From: Eubacterium sp.
Lineage (GTDB): Bacteria > Bacillota > Clostridia > Lachnospirales > Lachnospiraceae
Reading direction: 5' to 3'
NCBI GenBank assembly: GCA_017433825.1
Contig: JAFRGL010000012.1
Coordinates: 62,001 to 126,000, forward strand
Length of the DNA: 64,000 nt
In this document: piece after piece, positions 52,158-60,466 of the stretch
How the letters are laid out: each line of letters starts with the position of its first letter
How positions within the stretch are numbered: position 1 is the stretch's first letter
Position numbers and translations under genes: made by a program
The notes under the pieces: model-generated
Seen by the model: only the letters and a program-made list of their open reading frames with translations
The model's database searches: none
What the model was told of the DNA's origin: nothing

Positions 52158-53186
52158 ATGGCAAAGATTACACCGAAGGAAAACTGGCTGCGCCTGGGAA
52201 GAGGCGAGATGCCGGCTTATGTTCCCCGCTTTACCATGATGGGAGACGAATATCTGGGCGAAGCGGCGGTTAAGATGCTGATGCCCAGGATTTTTGAGCA
52301 GAATCATTTCACCGACGGCGGCTATGATATGTGGGGCGTGCGTTATGTGGCGGATGCCAATACCGGAGCTACCCTTCCCGAGCCCGGCAATTTCATACTG
52401 CAGGATATCGAGGACTGGGAGAAGGTCATCAAATTCCCGAAACAGCCCGAGGGCATTGACTATGAGAAAATGTACGAGCAGGACCTTATCGCCATGAAGG
52501 TGGACAGGGAGAAATCCGCTGTTATGGCCGGCCCGGGATTGATGCCCTTCCAGCAGCTGGTGGCTTTCATGGGCTTTACCGAAGGCCTGATGGCCCTGCT
52601 TACCGATCCTGATTCCGTCAAGGATATGCTGAACGCCATGGTGGACTTCCTGGAGCCTACCATGTATGCGACGGTGGAGTATTACAAACCGGACATCTGG
52701 TACCTTCTGGATGACTCGGCGGCAAAAGAGACGCCCTTCTTCTCCATGGAAGTTTACAGGGACGTGTTCAAGCCGATTTACGCCCGCCTGGCGAAGCCTG
52801 CCACGGACAGGGGCATTCCGGTGGAATTCCACAACTGCGGCCGCTGCGAGGATCAGATCCAGGATATGATCGATTTCGGCGTGAAATACTGGGATCCTGC
52901 CCAGGAGACCAATGACCTTCTGGCGGTCAAGGAGAAATACAAAGGCAAAATCTGCATCTGCGGCGGCTGGGACTGGGATCACCACATCCCGAAGAACTGG
53001 CCCGACTTCGACGAAGAGGAAATCCGCCAGGGAGTGCGGGATTCCATTGACAAATATTCGGAAGGCGGCGGTTATGCCTTCGGCGGCGGCGTGCCCGGAC
53101 TGAATCCGGCTGCGAAGCGCGTCAATGAAATCGTCCGGGACGAAGTACACTGGTACGGCCGGAAGGTTTACGGTTATACCGATTGA
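52158..53186 (+). CDS. Uroporphyrinogen decarboxylase-family protein (methyltransferase-like)
   Basis: A 342-residue URO-D fold protein of the kind that includes corrinoid-dependent methyltransferases (MtaA/MtbA/CmuA). The conserved late motif is VEFHNCGRCEDQIQDM, followed by CICGGWDWD. The His and Cys there could hold zinc as in methylcobamide:thiol methyltransferases. The N-terminal arginine pattern of true heme-pathway HemE is not evident, and no other heme gene is nearby, so I think it is not HemE. The ATG at 52158 has AAAGGAG 10 bases upstream. Its substrate is unknown. Confidence 0.78.
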   Translation: MAKITPKENWLRLGRGEMPAYVPRFTMMGDEYLGEAAVKMLMPRIFEQNHFTDGGYDMWGVRYVADANTGATLPEPGNFILQDIEDWEKVIKFPKQPEGIDYEKMYEQDLIAMKVDREKSAVMAGPGLMPFQQLVAFMGFTEGLMALLTDPDSVKDMLNAMVDFLEPTMYATVEYYKPDIWYLLDDSAAKETPFFSMEVYRDVFKPIYARLAKPATDRGIPVEFHNCGRCEDQIQDMIDFGVKYWDPAQETNDLLAVKEKYKGKICICGGWDWDHHIPKNWPDFDEEEIRQGVRDSIDKYSEGGGYAFGGGVPGLNPAAKRVNEIVRDEVHWYGRKVYGYTD

Positions 53187-53218
53187 TTTGCGGACATTTC
53201 CGCGGCATATTTTTCTTA

Positions 53219-53254
53219 AAAAATCCGGCCTGCTTCTTGTTGCAGGCCGGATTC
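53219..53254 (+). terminator. Strong hairpin after the URO-D gene
   Basis: AATCCGGCCTGC / GCAGGCCGGATT, 12-bp perfect stem with an 8-base loop. There is no T-run after it, so termination may be weak or the structure may protect the mRNA end. It overlaps the next promoter. Confidence 0.6.
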
Positions 53255-53265
53255 AGCGTTATAAT
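53237..53265 (+). promoter_or_regulatory. Promoter of the CobW/His-rich pair
   Basis: TTGTTG (53237-53242), 17 bp, TATAAT (53260-53265). The -35 box falls in the loop of the preceding hairpin. Confidence 0.65.
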
Positions 53266-53331
53266 AGATACAGTTGTAAGGCATTTATTTAGAACTTTGT
53301 CCGGCAGGCGTGCCGGAGGGAGGAGAAGAAT

Positions 53332-53928
53332 ATGAAAATACTGTTGGTAGGAGGATTCCTGGGGTCGGGAAAGACCAGCTTTATCATCAAACTGGCGCAT
53401 CATATGATTGACGACCTGGGCATCTCCAATATCTGTATCCTGGAAAATGAAATCGGTGAGATCAGCGTGGACGACAAGGTCCTGGCGGGTTCCGGCTACC
53501 AGGTAAGGGGGCTTTTCGCCGGCTGCGTATGCTGCACCCTGGCGGGAGAACTGCCCACCAGCATCCGGGCCATTGAAAAAGACATCAATCCCGACTGGAT
53601 TATCATGGAGGCGACGGGTGTTGCCTTCCCCTACAGCATCGCGGAGAATTTAAAGGGTTCCCTGGGCATGGAGTGCCGTATCGTAACCCTGGCGGACGCC
53701 CAGAGGTGGAACCGGCTGGTAAAGGCGATGTCGCATCTTTTTGTCTACCAGATGAAGGACGCGGATGTGGTGCTGGCCAACAAGGCAGACCTGGTGGATG
53801 CCGATACCTTAAACGAAGTCATAGCTTCCATCAAGGAAGTGTCCGGCTGCGAAGAAGTGGTGCCCACCTGCGCCAACGAAGGAATCGATTCAAAGCTGCT
53901 TGACCGGATTATCACCGGGGAAGCGTAA
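53332..53928 (+). CDS. Minimal CobW/HypB-like P-loop GTPase
   Basis: A 198-residue G3E-family GTPase. It has the P-loop GGFLGSGKTSF at the N-terminus, ENEIGEISVD, the metal-binding Cys65-Val-Cys67-Cys68 motif characteristic of CobW/COG0523 metallochaperones, and NKADLVD for guanine specificity. It stops after the G domain and lacks the ~100-residue C-terminal domain of most CobW proteins, so it is a minimal form. It is followed 53 bases later by the histidine-rich protein, a pairing that suggests nucleotide-driven metal delivery. The client enzyme is unknown. Confidence 0.88.
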   Translation: MKILLVGGFLGSGKTSFIIKLAHHMIDDLGISNICILENEIGEISVDDKVLAGSGYQVRGLFAGCVCCTLAGELPTSIRAIEKDINPDWIIMEATGVAFPYSIAENLKGSLGMECRIVTLADAQRWNRLVKAMSHLFVYQMKDADVVLANKADLVDADTLNEVIASIKEVSGCEEVVPTCANEGIDSKLLDRIITGEA

Positions 53929-53981
53929 ATGCGGGCGGCCTGCAGCGGATTTATCCGCCGGCGGGAAAGAAGGAGAAGAAC

Positions 53982-54623
53982 ATGGAAGAGAAAGATAAAG
54001 AATTAAAAGAGAAGGAAGAATGCGGCTGCGGCTGTGAGGAAGAGCACGGGCATCATCACCATGATCATGAGCATCATCATGACCATGATCACGAACACCA
54101 TCACCATGACCATGATCACGAACATGAGCATCACCATCACCACCATGATGAGGACTGTGACTGCCATGAGCACCATCATCATGACCATGATCATGAGCAC
54201 CATCATCACGATGATGAATGCGAATGCGACGACCCCAACTGCACGGATCCCAGCCATCACCACCACCATCATCACGAGGGCTCGGTGAGTATTTCCCACC
54301 ATGAGACTTCCGTTATCGGCGCGGTGAAGGGTATCATGAAGGAGAAGGATTTTGAGAAGGCGGAAGCTGCCCTGGCGGAGCAGATGAAGGAATGCGGCCG
54401 GCTGGTCACCGATGCAGGAGGCATCATCGGCCATATCAAATTCGTGCTTTCCGGTCCCGGAAAATGCAGCCAGATTTCCGTGACGGATGTGGATGAGAAC
54501 ATCCGCCGCTTCGACGGTACCGATTCTGCGCTGGAAGGCGTGGCGATAGTCTTTATGGTGGAGGATGAAGCCCTGACGGATATTTTGAATAAAACCATCT
54601 GCACGCTGATTGAAGAGCAGTAA
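53982..54623 (+). CDS. Histidine-rich putative metal-binding protein
   Basis: A 213-residue cytoplasmic protein. Residues ~15-107 contain more than 40 His in HHHHDH-type runs with Asp, Glu and paired Cys (CGCGC, CDC, CEC), a strong nickel, cobalt or zinc sponge. The remaining ~105 residues form an ordinary domain (VKGIMKEKDFEKAE, VTDAGGIIGHIKFVLSG, VAIVFMVEDEAL) that I do not recognise. It resembles His-rich metallochaperones such as HypB or SlyD tails only in composition. It is the partner of the CobW-type GTPase just upstream and is followed by a terminator. Confidence 0.85.
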   Translation: MEEKDKELKEKEECGCGCEEEHGHHHHDHEHHHDHDHEHHHHDHDHEHEHHHHHHDEDCDCHEHHHHDHDHEHHHHDDECECDDPNCTDPSHHHHHHHEGSVSISHHETSVIGAVKGIMKEKDFEKAEAALAEQMKECGRLVTDAGGIIGHIKFVLSGPGKCSQISVTDVDENIRRFDGTDSALEGVAIVFMVEDEALTDILNKTICTLIEEQ

Positions 54624-54658
54624 GGAAGCATGCAGACTGCATAAAGGATAATAGGGAC

Positions 54659-54702
54659 GCGCTGTACTTGCCCCGGTTTCGGACAGGTACAGCGCTTTTT
54701 TG
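54659..54702 (+). terminator. Terminator after the His-rich gene
   Basis: GCGCTGTAC / GTACAGCGC with a long partly paired loop, then TTTTTTG. Confidence 0.85.
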
Positions 54703-54848
54703 TACGATTCCGGCAGATTTTCGGAAAATTCCGGAGCGCTTTTCCGGATGTGAACGAAAAAATTTTATCAATTTCTGACAAGCCGGGACAATTCCGGATT
54801 TTTATTATCTAATGAGTGTAACAGAAAGCCCGGACTTGCCAAAATCTT

Positions 54849-55397
54849 ATGGAAGGGAGGGAGTGCAGAACGTCAGAAGCAGAAATTATCAGTCAGAATG
54901 AACTGGTCTTAAGGGCGAAAGATAGAGAAGAAGCCGCTTTTTCACTGCTCATGAAAAACTGTGCCAGGGACATGTACAGGGTCGCCATATCGATTCTGTT
55001 AAATGATGAGGACGCGGCGGATGCCATTCAGGAGACCATGCTTACCTGCTGGAAGGAACTGAAGAAACTTCGCGAACCCCGGTATTTTAAAACCTGGATG
55101 ACCAGAATTCTGATAAATAAAAGCTATGCCATCCTGAATACCCGGAAGAACATGGTCCCGCTGGAGGAAGCAATGCTTAAAGACAGGCCTTATGAGGAAC
55201 CTAACCGGGAATTGAAGGAGATGCTTTCCCTTTTGGAAGAGACCTACCGGGTGCCGATGATGCTGTATTACGGAGAAGGCTACAAGTCGGCGGAGATAGC
55301 GGAAATACTGAACATATCGGAAAGCGCGGTAAGAACCCGCCTGCAAAGGGGCCGGGAGAAACTGAAAACAGCATTGGAAGCGGAGGAAGCGATATGA
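54849..55397 (+). CDS. ECF-type RNA polymerase sigma factor
   Basis: A 182-residue group 4 sigma factor. Region 2 is recognisable from NELVLRAKDREEAAFSLL through DEDAADAIQETMLTCWKELKKLREPRYFKTWMTRI. Region 4 is a helix-turn-helix, YKSAEIAEILNISESAVRTRLQRGREKL. The start is uncertain: the ATG at 54849 has no ribosome binding site, while a strong GGAAGGGAGGG lies directly after it. No in-frame ATG, GTG or TTG follows until well inside region 2. The stop overlaps the next gene by 4 bases, the usual layout with an anti-sigma factor. Confidence 0.88.
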   Translation: MEGRECRTSEAEIISQNELVLRAKDREEAAFSLLMKNCARDMYRVAISILLNDEDAADAIQETMLTCWKELKKLREPRYFKTWMTRILINKSYAILNTRKNMVPLEEAMLKDRPYEEPNRELKEMLSLLEETYRVPMMLYYGEGYKSAEIAEILNISESAVRTRLQRGREKLKTALEAEEAI

Positions 55398-56230
55398 AAC
55401 CTGAAGAAATATTCGGCCAGGAAATTGAGGTGCCGGAAATTGTCAGCAGCAAAATGGATAACGCTATGAAGGCAATAAAGGAGGATACGATGTATAAAAA
55501 AACAGGAATGAAATGGTTTTCAAGAATTGCAGTGGCAGCTGCAGCATGTTTTGCGCTGATTGCGGTAAGCGGAGCAGTGAAAACGCCGGTGACCAATCAG
55601 CTGAACCTTACCGTAATGGGCAGTGAACTGAAAGCGGGCGTACCGGTTTATGTCACCAATACCGGGTACGGAGATTTCCACAGTTACGGTATTACAGGCG
55701 GAGATAACGGTACGCTCTGCTATGTTGTCGATACCGGTTTTTTCGTGGAAGGGGAAGATGTGCAGTCTGTGACCTACAGCATTAATGAAGGCGCTTTCCA
55801 GGTGGTAGAGCCTGCAGATGGAAGCATCATTGTTTCCGGAACGGAATATCCGGGAGAATTGAATGTTCCCCAAATGGGGGGCATCGAGGATGAGAACGGG
55901 AATTTTATTTCCAAGACCCGTTATTATACTTCCTTCACGGTTGCCGGCAATGGCCAGACTGCTGCGGATACCTGGATCAGTGTCTGCGGCGTGAAGAATT
56001 CGGATTATGTCTTCACGTTCACGGAATCAGCAGAAGAACTCGCGGCCTTTTATCAGAGCCTGGTGGGCGATGTTGTCATAACCTGCACGGTGGAATATAC
56101 GGACGGAAGCACGCAGACAGCGGACATCGGACTGGGTGTGCGTACCGCCACCTACGGTGAGCTGGGAATCGCGGAGACCGCTGAGTGGGAGAACTACGAA
56201 GATGCCTTCATCGTCTTTGAGATGAAGTAA
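55394..56230 (+). CDS. Probable anti-sigma factor / membrane-anchored sensor
   Basis: A 278-residue protein with a ~40-residue cytoplasmic N-terminus (EIVSSKMDNAMKAIKED), one membrane segment (about residues 44-62) and a ~210-residue beta-rich extracytoplasmic domain. I do not recognise the outer domain. Translational coupling to the sigma gene, the topology and the short helical cytoplasmic part make a transmembrane anti-sigma factor the natural reading, but no zinc-binding HxxxCxxC motif is present. The signal it senses is unknown. Confidence 0.75.
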   Translation: MKPEEIFGQEIEVPEIVSSKMDNAMKAIKEDTMYKKTGMKWFSRIAVAAAACFALIAVSGAVKTPVTNQLNLTVMGSELKAGVPVYVTNTGYGDFHSYGITGGDNGTLCYVVDTGFFVEGEDVQSVTYSINEGAFQVVEPADGSIIVSGTEYPGELNVPQMGGIEDENGNFISKTRYYTSFTVAGNGQTAADTWISVCGVKNSDYVFTFTESAEELAAFYQSLVGDVVITCTVEYTDGSTQTADIGLGVRTATYGELGIAETAEWENYEDAFIVFEMK

Positions 56231-56247
56231 ATTAAAACACAAACTGT

Positions 56248-56296
56248 CAAAAGAGGCTGACGCACTAAAGTATTTATTGCGTCAGCCTCTTTTTGA
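56248..56296 (+). terminator. Terminator after the sigma/anti-sigma pair
   Basis: CAAAAGAGGCTGACGCA pairs with TGCGTCAGCCTCTTTTTG across a 15-base loop. Confidence 0.9.
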
Positions 56297-56321
56297 CTTG
56301 TGTCAGAACGTAAGGTATAAT
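56293..56321 (+). promoter_or_regulatory. Promoter of the fourth S12 hydrolase
   Basis: TTGACT (56293-56298), 17 bp, TATAAT (56316-56321), next to the preceding terminator. Confidence 0.8.
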
Positions 56322-56367
56322 CAATCCGGAAACAGTTTTGTCTTGCTGTACAGGAGGAACGTTAAAG

Positions 56368-57882
56368 ATGAAAACTTTTGATTGGATTGAGAATACAACC
56401 CCGGAGGCGGAAGGCATTCCTTCCTCAGCCGTCCTGCGGTTTCTGGACGCCGTGGAAGAAGAAGGCCTGCAGCTTCACAGCCTGCATATTATCCGGAACG
56501 GAAAGCTGGCGGCGGCAGGTGTGGCTGCGCCGTTTACGGAAGACAGCATCCACCGGATTTATTCCGCGGCGAAAGGCATTGTGTCGGCTGCCGTGCTTTT
56601 TGCCATAAGCGAAGGATATTTTGATTTTGATACGAAGGTGGTGCCGCTGCTTAAGGCACATATGCCCGAAAATTTGGATCCGCGGTTTGAGGCGCTTACC
56701 GTATACCATCTGCTGACCATGACCACCGGCCATAACGCGGAAACCTTCTCGAAGATGCAGCACAGTGACGACTGGGTGCGCACTTTCTTCGAACTGCCGC
56801 CGGTGTATGAGCCCGGAACCGTCTTTTTCTACGATATCGGCGCCCAGTATATACTGAATTTCCTGATTCTGCAGGAAACCGGCCTGAACGTGGAAGAGTA
56901 TCTGAAACCGAGGCTTCTGGACCCGCTGGGCATTGAACTGAAAGCTCTGCACGGCGCGCAGGAAATCTTCAATTCCTCTACCATTCATCTGCGGCCGGCG
57001 GACATGGCAAAGCTGGCTCTCTTTTACCTGAATGAAGGAAGCTGGAACGGCAGGCAGCTGCTGGATAAAAAGCTGGCAAAAGAAGCCGGCCGTTTCCATG
57101 TGTCCAATTACGATCCAAAGCGGGGATTTACGAATTCCACTGCAGGTTATGCGCTGCATATGTGGCGCAATGCCGTGGGAGGATTCCGGCTGGACGGCGG
57201 ACAGGGACAGTTCGGCCTGGTGTACCCGGAAGCGGGCATGGCTGTGGGCATGATGTCCTGTGAGCAGAACATGCACCGCATTCTGGAGCTTTTCCAGGAG
57301 CACGTGTACCTTGCCTGCCGGTTAAGGCCCCTGCCTGATGACAGGTGTGCGCAGAAAACACTTGAGGACAGACTGGAGAACTGGACGCTGGCGCCGGAGA
57401 CCTTCCGGTTTTATTCGTCTGATGAGCGGAAGCTGGACGGTACTGTCTGGAAATTTTCGTCAAACAAACCCGGCATAGATACGGTATCCTTCCGGTTCGG
57501 GAAAGAAACCACCGTATCCGTAACCTTCGAAGACGGTTCAATGCGCTCTGCAGTGTGCGGAAGAGAAGGAAAATGGCTGCCCGGACGGGGCTTCCTCTTT
57601 GCCCGGCAGGAAGAGCTGGAAATCGGCGATCTGGGCCGCATCCTTTTCAGGGACAAGGCGGAAAGCCTGTCAAGTGCCGGCTGGAGAGCGGACGGAAGCT
57701 TTGAAATACAGTTCCGAAGCCCTTCCATGCTGAATTATGTATCCGCAAACTTCTTCTTTACCGGTGACGAAGCAAGGCTTACCCTTTCGCCGGAGTTTGC
57801 CGCGGAACCCGGCTCGGCCGCACTACCCGGTATCTTCCCGGCACCGCCGAAGCCTGTTGTAATCCCGGGAAGAAAGTGCTGA
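56368..57882 (+). CDS. Serine hydrolase, beta-lactamase fold (S12), separate copy
   Basis: A 504-residue protein with Ser66-Ala-Ala-Lys69 as the nucleophile motif and no signal peptide. The second motif is probably within VFFYDIGAQYILN; the third is less clear than in the 37-42 kb copies (GGQGQFGLVYPE in place of HGG). The C-terminal 150 residues form a beta domain unlike the other three. It belongs to the esterase/6-aminohexanoate-hydrolase-like branch rather than to the peptide set. I take the ATG at 56368, 10 bases after AGGAGG. Confidence 0.85.
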   Translation: MKTFDWIENTTPEAEGIPSSAVLRFLDAVEEEGLQLHSLHIIRNGKLAAAGVAAPFTEDSIHRIYSAAKGIVSAAVLFAISEGYFDFDTKVVPLLKAHMPENLDPRFEALTVYHLLTMTTGHNAETFSKMQHSDDWVRTFFELPPVYEPGTVFFYDIGAQYILNFLILQETGLNVEEYLKPRLLDPLGIELKALHGAQEIFNSSTIHLRPADMAKLALFYLNEGSWNGRQLLDKKLAKEAGRFHVSNYDPKRGFTNSTAGYALHMWRNAVGGFRLDGGQGQFGLVYPEAGMAVGMMSCEQNMHRILELFQEHVYLACRLRPLPDDRCAQKTLEDRLENWTLAPETFRFYSSDERKLDGTVWKFSSNKPGIDTVSFRFGKETTVSVTFEDGSMRSAVCGREGKWLPGRGFLFARQEELEIGDLGRILFRDKAESLSSAGWRADGSFEIQFRSPSMLNYVSANFFFTGDEARLTLSPEFAAEPGSAALPGIFPAPPKPVVIPGRKC

Positions 57883-57908
57883 ATATAACAGCAGGACATA
57901 AAGAACGA

Positions 57909-57938
57909 CCGGAGTTAATCTCCGGCCGCGCTTTTATT
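57909..57938. terminator. Terminator between convergent hydrolase and aminopeptidase genes
   Basis: CCGGAG / CTCCGG with a TTAAT loop, then CCGCGCTTTTATTAT on the + strand. Short stem, moderate support. Confidence 0.6.
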
Positions 57939-57976
57939 ATGCGGGCAGGGGCTTGTCTCCTGCCGTCATTTTCGTT

Positions 57977-59269
57977 TCAGACCAGCTCGCAGCTGCCGTC
58001 CGCGTGGGTGCTGATGGATTTGGAATAGAAGACACGGCTTGCTTTGATGAGGTATTCCATATCTTTTACGCCGGCGGTCTCGAAGGCGGAATGCATGGCC
58101 AGCTGGGGCAGGCCGATATCCGCGGTGTTGACGGAGACGTGGGCCTCGGAAATATTGCCGAGGGTTCCGCCGCCTTTCAAATCCGGACGGTTGGCGTAAC
58201 GCTGGAAGGGAACGCCCGCTTCTTCACAGACCAGGCGGAAAAGCGCTGCGGAAATGCCGTCGGTGGCATACCGCTGGGTGGCATTGTATTTGAGTACAAT
58301 GCCCTCATTCATGTAAACGCTGTGGTTCACATCCCTGACTTCGCCGTGGTTGGGATGTACGGCGTGGGCATTGTCGCAGGAAAGCATGGAGCTTGCGGCA
58401 TAAAGCTGGTGCTTTTTCTCCGCATCGGCGCCGTACTGTTCTGCGATACGGTCCAGCACGTCCGCCAGGAATGTGGAATCCGCACCCTGCCTTGTGAGGC
58501 TTCCCACCTCTTCATTGTCGAAGAGGGCGTATACCGGAATACTGGCAGAATCCGCGGAAGCCAGGAATCCTTCCAGGCAGGCGAAGGAGCACTGCATATT
58601 ATCGAGCCTGGGGGAAGAGATATAGTCTCCCCAGCGTATGCCCCTGTCGGTATTGTACAGGAACAGATCAGAGGCAAGAACATTTTCGGGGGCTGTCCCT
58701 GCAAGGGCAGCGGCCCTTTCATTTACTGACAGGCCTTCGGTCAGGCTGTAAACCGGCACCATATCCACCGCGGGGTTGTATTTCTGCCCGTCATTTGCGC
58801 TGCGGTTCATGTGGATGGCCAGGTTCGGAATCATGGCGCAGGGCTCTTTAAAGTCCACCAGACGGGTTTCAAAGCCGTTCCCCGTGGAGACAATCACCCT
58901 TCCCGCGATGGAAAGAGGGCGGTCCATCCAGGTGGACATGATCATCCCGCCGTAGCCTTCTGTGGAAAGCTTTGTATAATGAGCGTCCGCATACTGGGCG
59001 TTTTCCTTGATTTTAAAGGTAGGGCTGTCGCAGTGGGCTGCAGTCATCATAAAGCCGGTGGGCATCTTATCGGGAAGCCGGAAGGCAATCAGGGAAGAAT
59101 TGTTCCGGGTGGTGTAGTATCTGCCGCCTTTGACAAGATCCCAGGCCGATGCCTCCGCAAGCCGGGTGTAGCCCGCTTCACTCAAAAGCTTTGCCGCGGT
59201 ATTTACCCCGTGGAAAGCCGTGGGGGATGCGCTGATGAAATCGAACAGTCTGTCCGTCAGGTCGTGCAT
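57977..59269 (-). CDS. M18-family aminopeptidase
   Basis: A zinc aminopeptidase of about 430 residues, cutting N-terminal (often acidic) residues from peptides in the cytoplasm. The motifs are HCDSPTFKIK (zinc His/Asp), DNEEVGSLTRQGADS (catalytic Glu and zinc ligand) and SCDNAHAVHPNH, as in aspartyl aminopeptidases. I start it at 59269, 4 bases after the stop of the upstream gene; nine extra residues upstream overlap that gene. The close spacing indicates an operon with the aldo/keto reductase. Confidence 0.92.
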   Translation of the reverse strand: MHDLTDRLFDFISASPTAFHGVNTAAKLLSEAGYTRLAEASAWDLVKGGRYYTTRNNSSLIAFRLPDKMPTGFMMTAAHCDSPTFKIKENAQYADAHYTKLSTEGYGGMIMSTWMDRPLSIAGRVIVSTGNGFETRLVDFKEPCAMIPNLAIHMNRSANDGQKYNPAVDMVPVYSLTEGLSVNERAAALAGTAPENVLASDLFLYNTDRGIRWGDYISSPRLDNMQCSFACLEGFLASADSASIPVYALFDNEEVGSLTRQGADSTFLADVLDRIAEQYGADAEKKHQLYAASSMLSCDNAHAVHPNHGEVRDVNHSVYMNEGIVLKYNATQRYATDGISAALFRLVCEEAGVPFQRYANRPDLKGGGTLGNISEAHVSVNTADIGLPQLAMHSAFETAGVKDMEYLIKASRVFYSKSISTHADGSCELV

Positions 59270-59273
59270 GTCT

Positions 59274-60299
59274 TTATACCTGTACCTTTCCGGCAAGGAT
59301 GTCTTTGTAATCCGCCAGGTTTTTCTTTAAAAGCTCGGGAATATTCAGATGATACGGGCAGCGTGACAGGCAGGCGCCGCATTCCACGCAATTCTCGATT
59401 TTCATCATTTCCGCCTGCATTTCCGGTGTCAGCCAGGCATCGGAAGGCGCGCGGCGGATCATCTGGCTCATCCTGGCGCACTGATTGATCATGATGCCCA
59501 CGGTACAAGGCGCACAGTAGCCGCAGCCCCGGCAGAAGTTGCCGGCCAGTTCTTTCTTGTCCGCCTCGATAAGAGCCCGCATTTCGTCATCCAGCACCGG
59601 CATTTCATCGAAGAAGGACAGCCATTCCTCCAGTTCAGACTCCCTCTGGATGCCCCAGATGGGAAGCACGTTGTCAAACTGGGTCATGAAGGCCATGCAG
59701 GCTTTTGAATTGGTTAAAAGCCCGCCGGAAAGGCCTTTCATGGCGATGAAGCCCATATTTTTCTCCTTACAGGCATTTACCAGGGCAATATCTTCTTCGC
59801 TGGCCAGGTAGCTGAAGGGGAACTGCAGGGTTTCATACAGTCCGCTTTCCACGATTTCCCTGGCCACGCCGATCTTATGGGCAGTGATGCCGATGTGCCT
59901 TATCATGCCTTTTGCCTTGGCTTCCACCAGGCATTCGTACAGGCCGGTGCCGTCACCGGGACGGTAGCACTGGGGCACGCAGTGAAGCTGATAGATATCC
60001 AGATAATCGGTTTTCAGGTTGGTCAGGGTGGTGTTCAGCTGCTCCCAGAACTGTTCAGGGGTTTTCGCCTGGGTTTTTGAGGCGATAAAGATTTTATCGC
60101 GCATGCCTTCGAAGGCTGCGCCGAGTTTGATTTCGCTGTCTGTATAGCCCCTGGCGGTATCGAAAAAGCGCATGCCGCCGTCATAGGCCTTTCTTAAAAT
60201 CCTTACCGCGGTGTCCAGATCCACCCGCTGGATGGGGAGTGCGCCGAAGGCGTTCTGGGGAACGGTGATGCCGGTCATTCCGAGGGTTACTGTTTTCAT
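59274..60299 (-). CDS. Aldo/keto reductase with C-terminal 4Fe-4S domain, second copy
   Basis: A 341-residue protein with the same build as the gene at 28.6-29.7 kb: an AKR barrel (FDTARGYTDSE with catalytic Asp and Tyr, YQLHCVP) followed by cysteine clusters CRGCGYCAPC and CVECGACLSRCP that can bind 4Fe-4S. It is shorter by about 30 residues and clearly diverged, so it is an old paralogue. It is the first gene of the minus-strand unit, driven from the promoter at 60.4 kb. Confidence 0.88.
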   Translation of the reverse strand: MKTVTLGMTGITVPQNAFGALPIQRVDLDTAVRILRKAYDGGMRFFDTARGYTDSEIKLGAAFEGMRDKIFIASKTQAKTPEQFWEQLNTTLTNLKTDYLDIYQLHCVPQCYRPGDGTGLYECLVEAKAKGMIRHIGITAHKIGVAREIVESGLYETLQFPFSYLASEEDIALVNACKEKNMGFIAMKGLSGGLLTNSKACMAFMTQFDNVLPIWGIQRESELEEWLSFFDEMPVLDDEMRALIEADKKELAGNFCRGCGYCAPCTVGIMINQCARMSQMIRRAPSDAWLTPEMQAEMMKIENCVECGACLSRCPYHLNIPELLKKNLADYKDILAGKVQV

Positions 60300-60325
60300 A
60301 AAAATCTCCTTGCTTTAAGTGCTTT

Positions 60326-60357
60326 GCCGGTCCGGTTTTCTTTCGGAACCGGACGGC
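60326..60357 (-). other. Hairpin in the leader of the aldo/keto reductase
   Basis: GCCGGTCCGGTT pairs with AACCGGACGGC (one bulge) between promoter and start codon on the minus strand. No T-run follows in the direction of transcription. Apart from this, the two divergent promoters and a small GCGGCA/TGCCGC hairpin near 60560, the ~300-base gap holds nothing else I can see. Confidence 0.4.
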
Positions 60358-60380
60358 GTCTTTCGTGCTGTAACAGTAAC

Positions 60381-60409
60381 ATTATAGTATGACAGGCCGG
60401 AAAAGACAA
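60381..60409 (-). promoter_or_regulatory. Promoter of the aldo/keto reductase-aminopeptidase operon
   Basis: On the minus strand: TTGTCT (60409-60404), 17 bp, TATAAT (60386-60381). Confidence 0.75.
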
Positions 60410-60466
60410 GTGCGCAGGTTGTGCAGAAAGACGAACCGCAGGCCGGTTTCAGCCCTCCCTTTTTCC

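Noticed and set aside
52119-53150. Minus-strand frame of 343 codons
   Set aside because: It is antisense to the URO-D family gene and has no initiation signals or recognisable domain.
52158-53186. HemE (heme pathway) as identity of the URO-D family gene
   Set aside because: The characteristic N-terminal arginine motif is not evident and no heme-synthesis genes are nearby, so a methyltransferase-like relative is more likely.
54040-54280. CAT/CAC repeat tract as a microsatellite or CRISPR-like array
   Set aside because: The repeats are codons of the histidine-rich protein, irregular in length and in frame, without spacers.
54003-54434. Minus-strand Met/Val-rich, membrane-like frame
   Set aside because: CAT/CAC histidine codons read on the other strand give ATG/GTG, hence Met and Val runs; it is an artefact of the His-rich gene.
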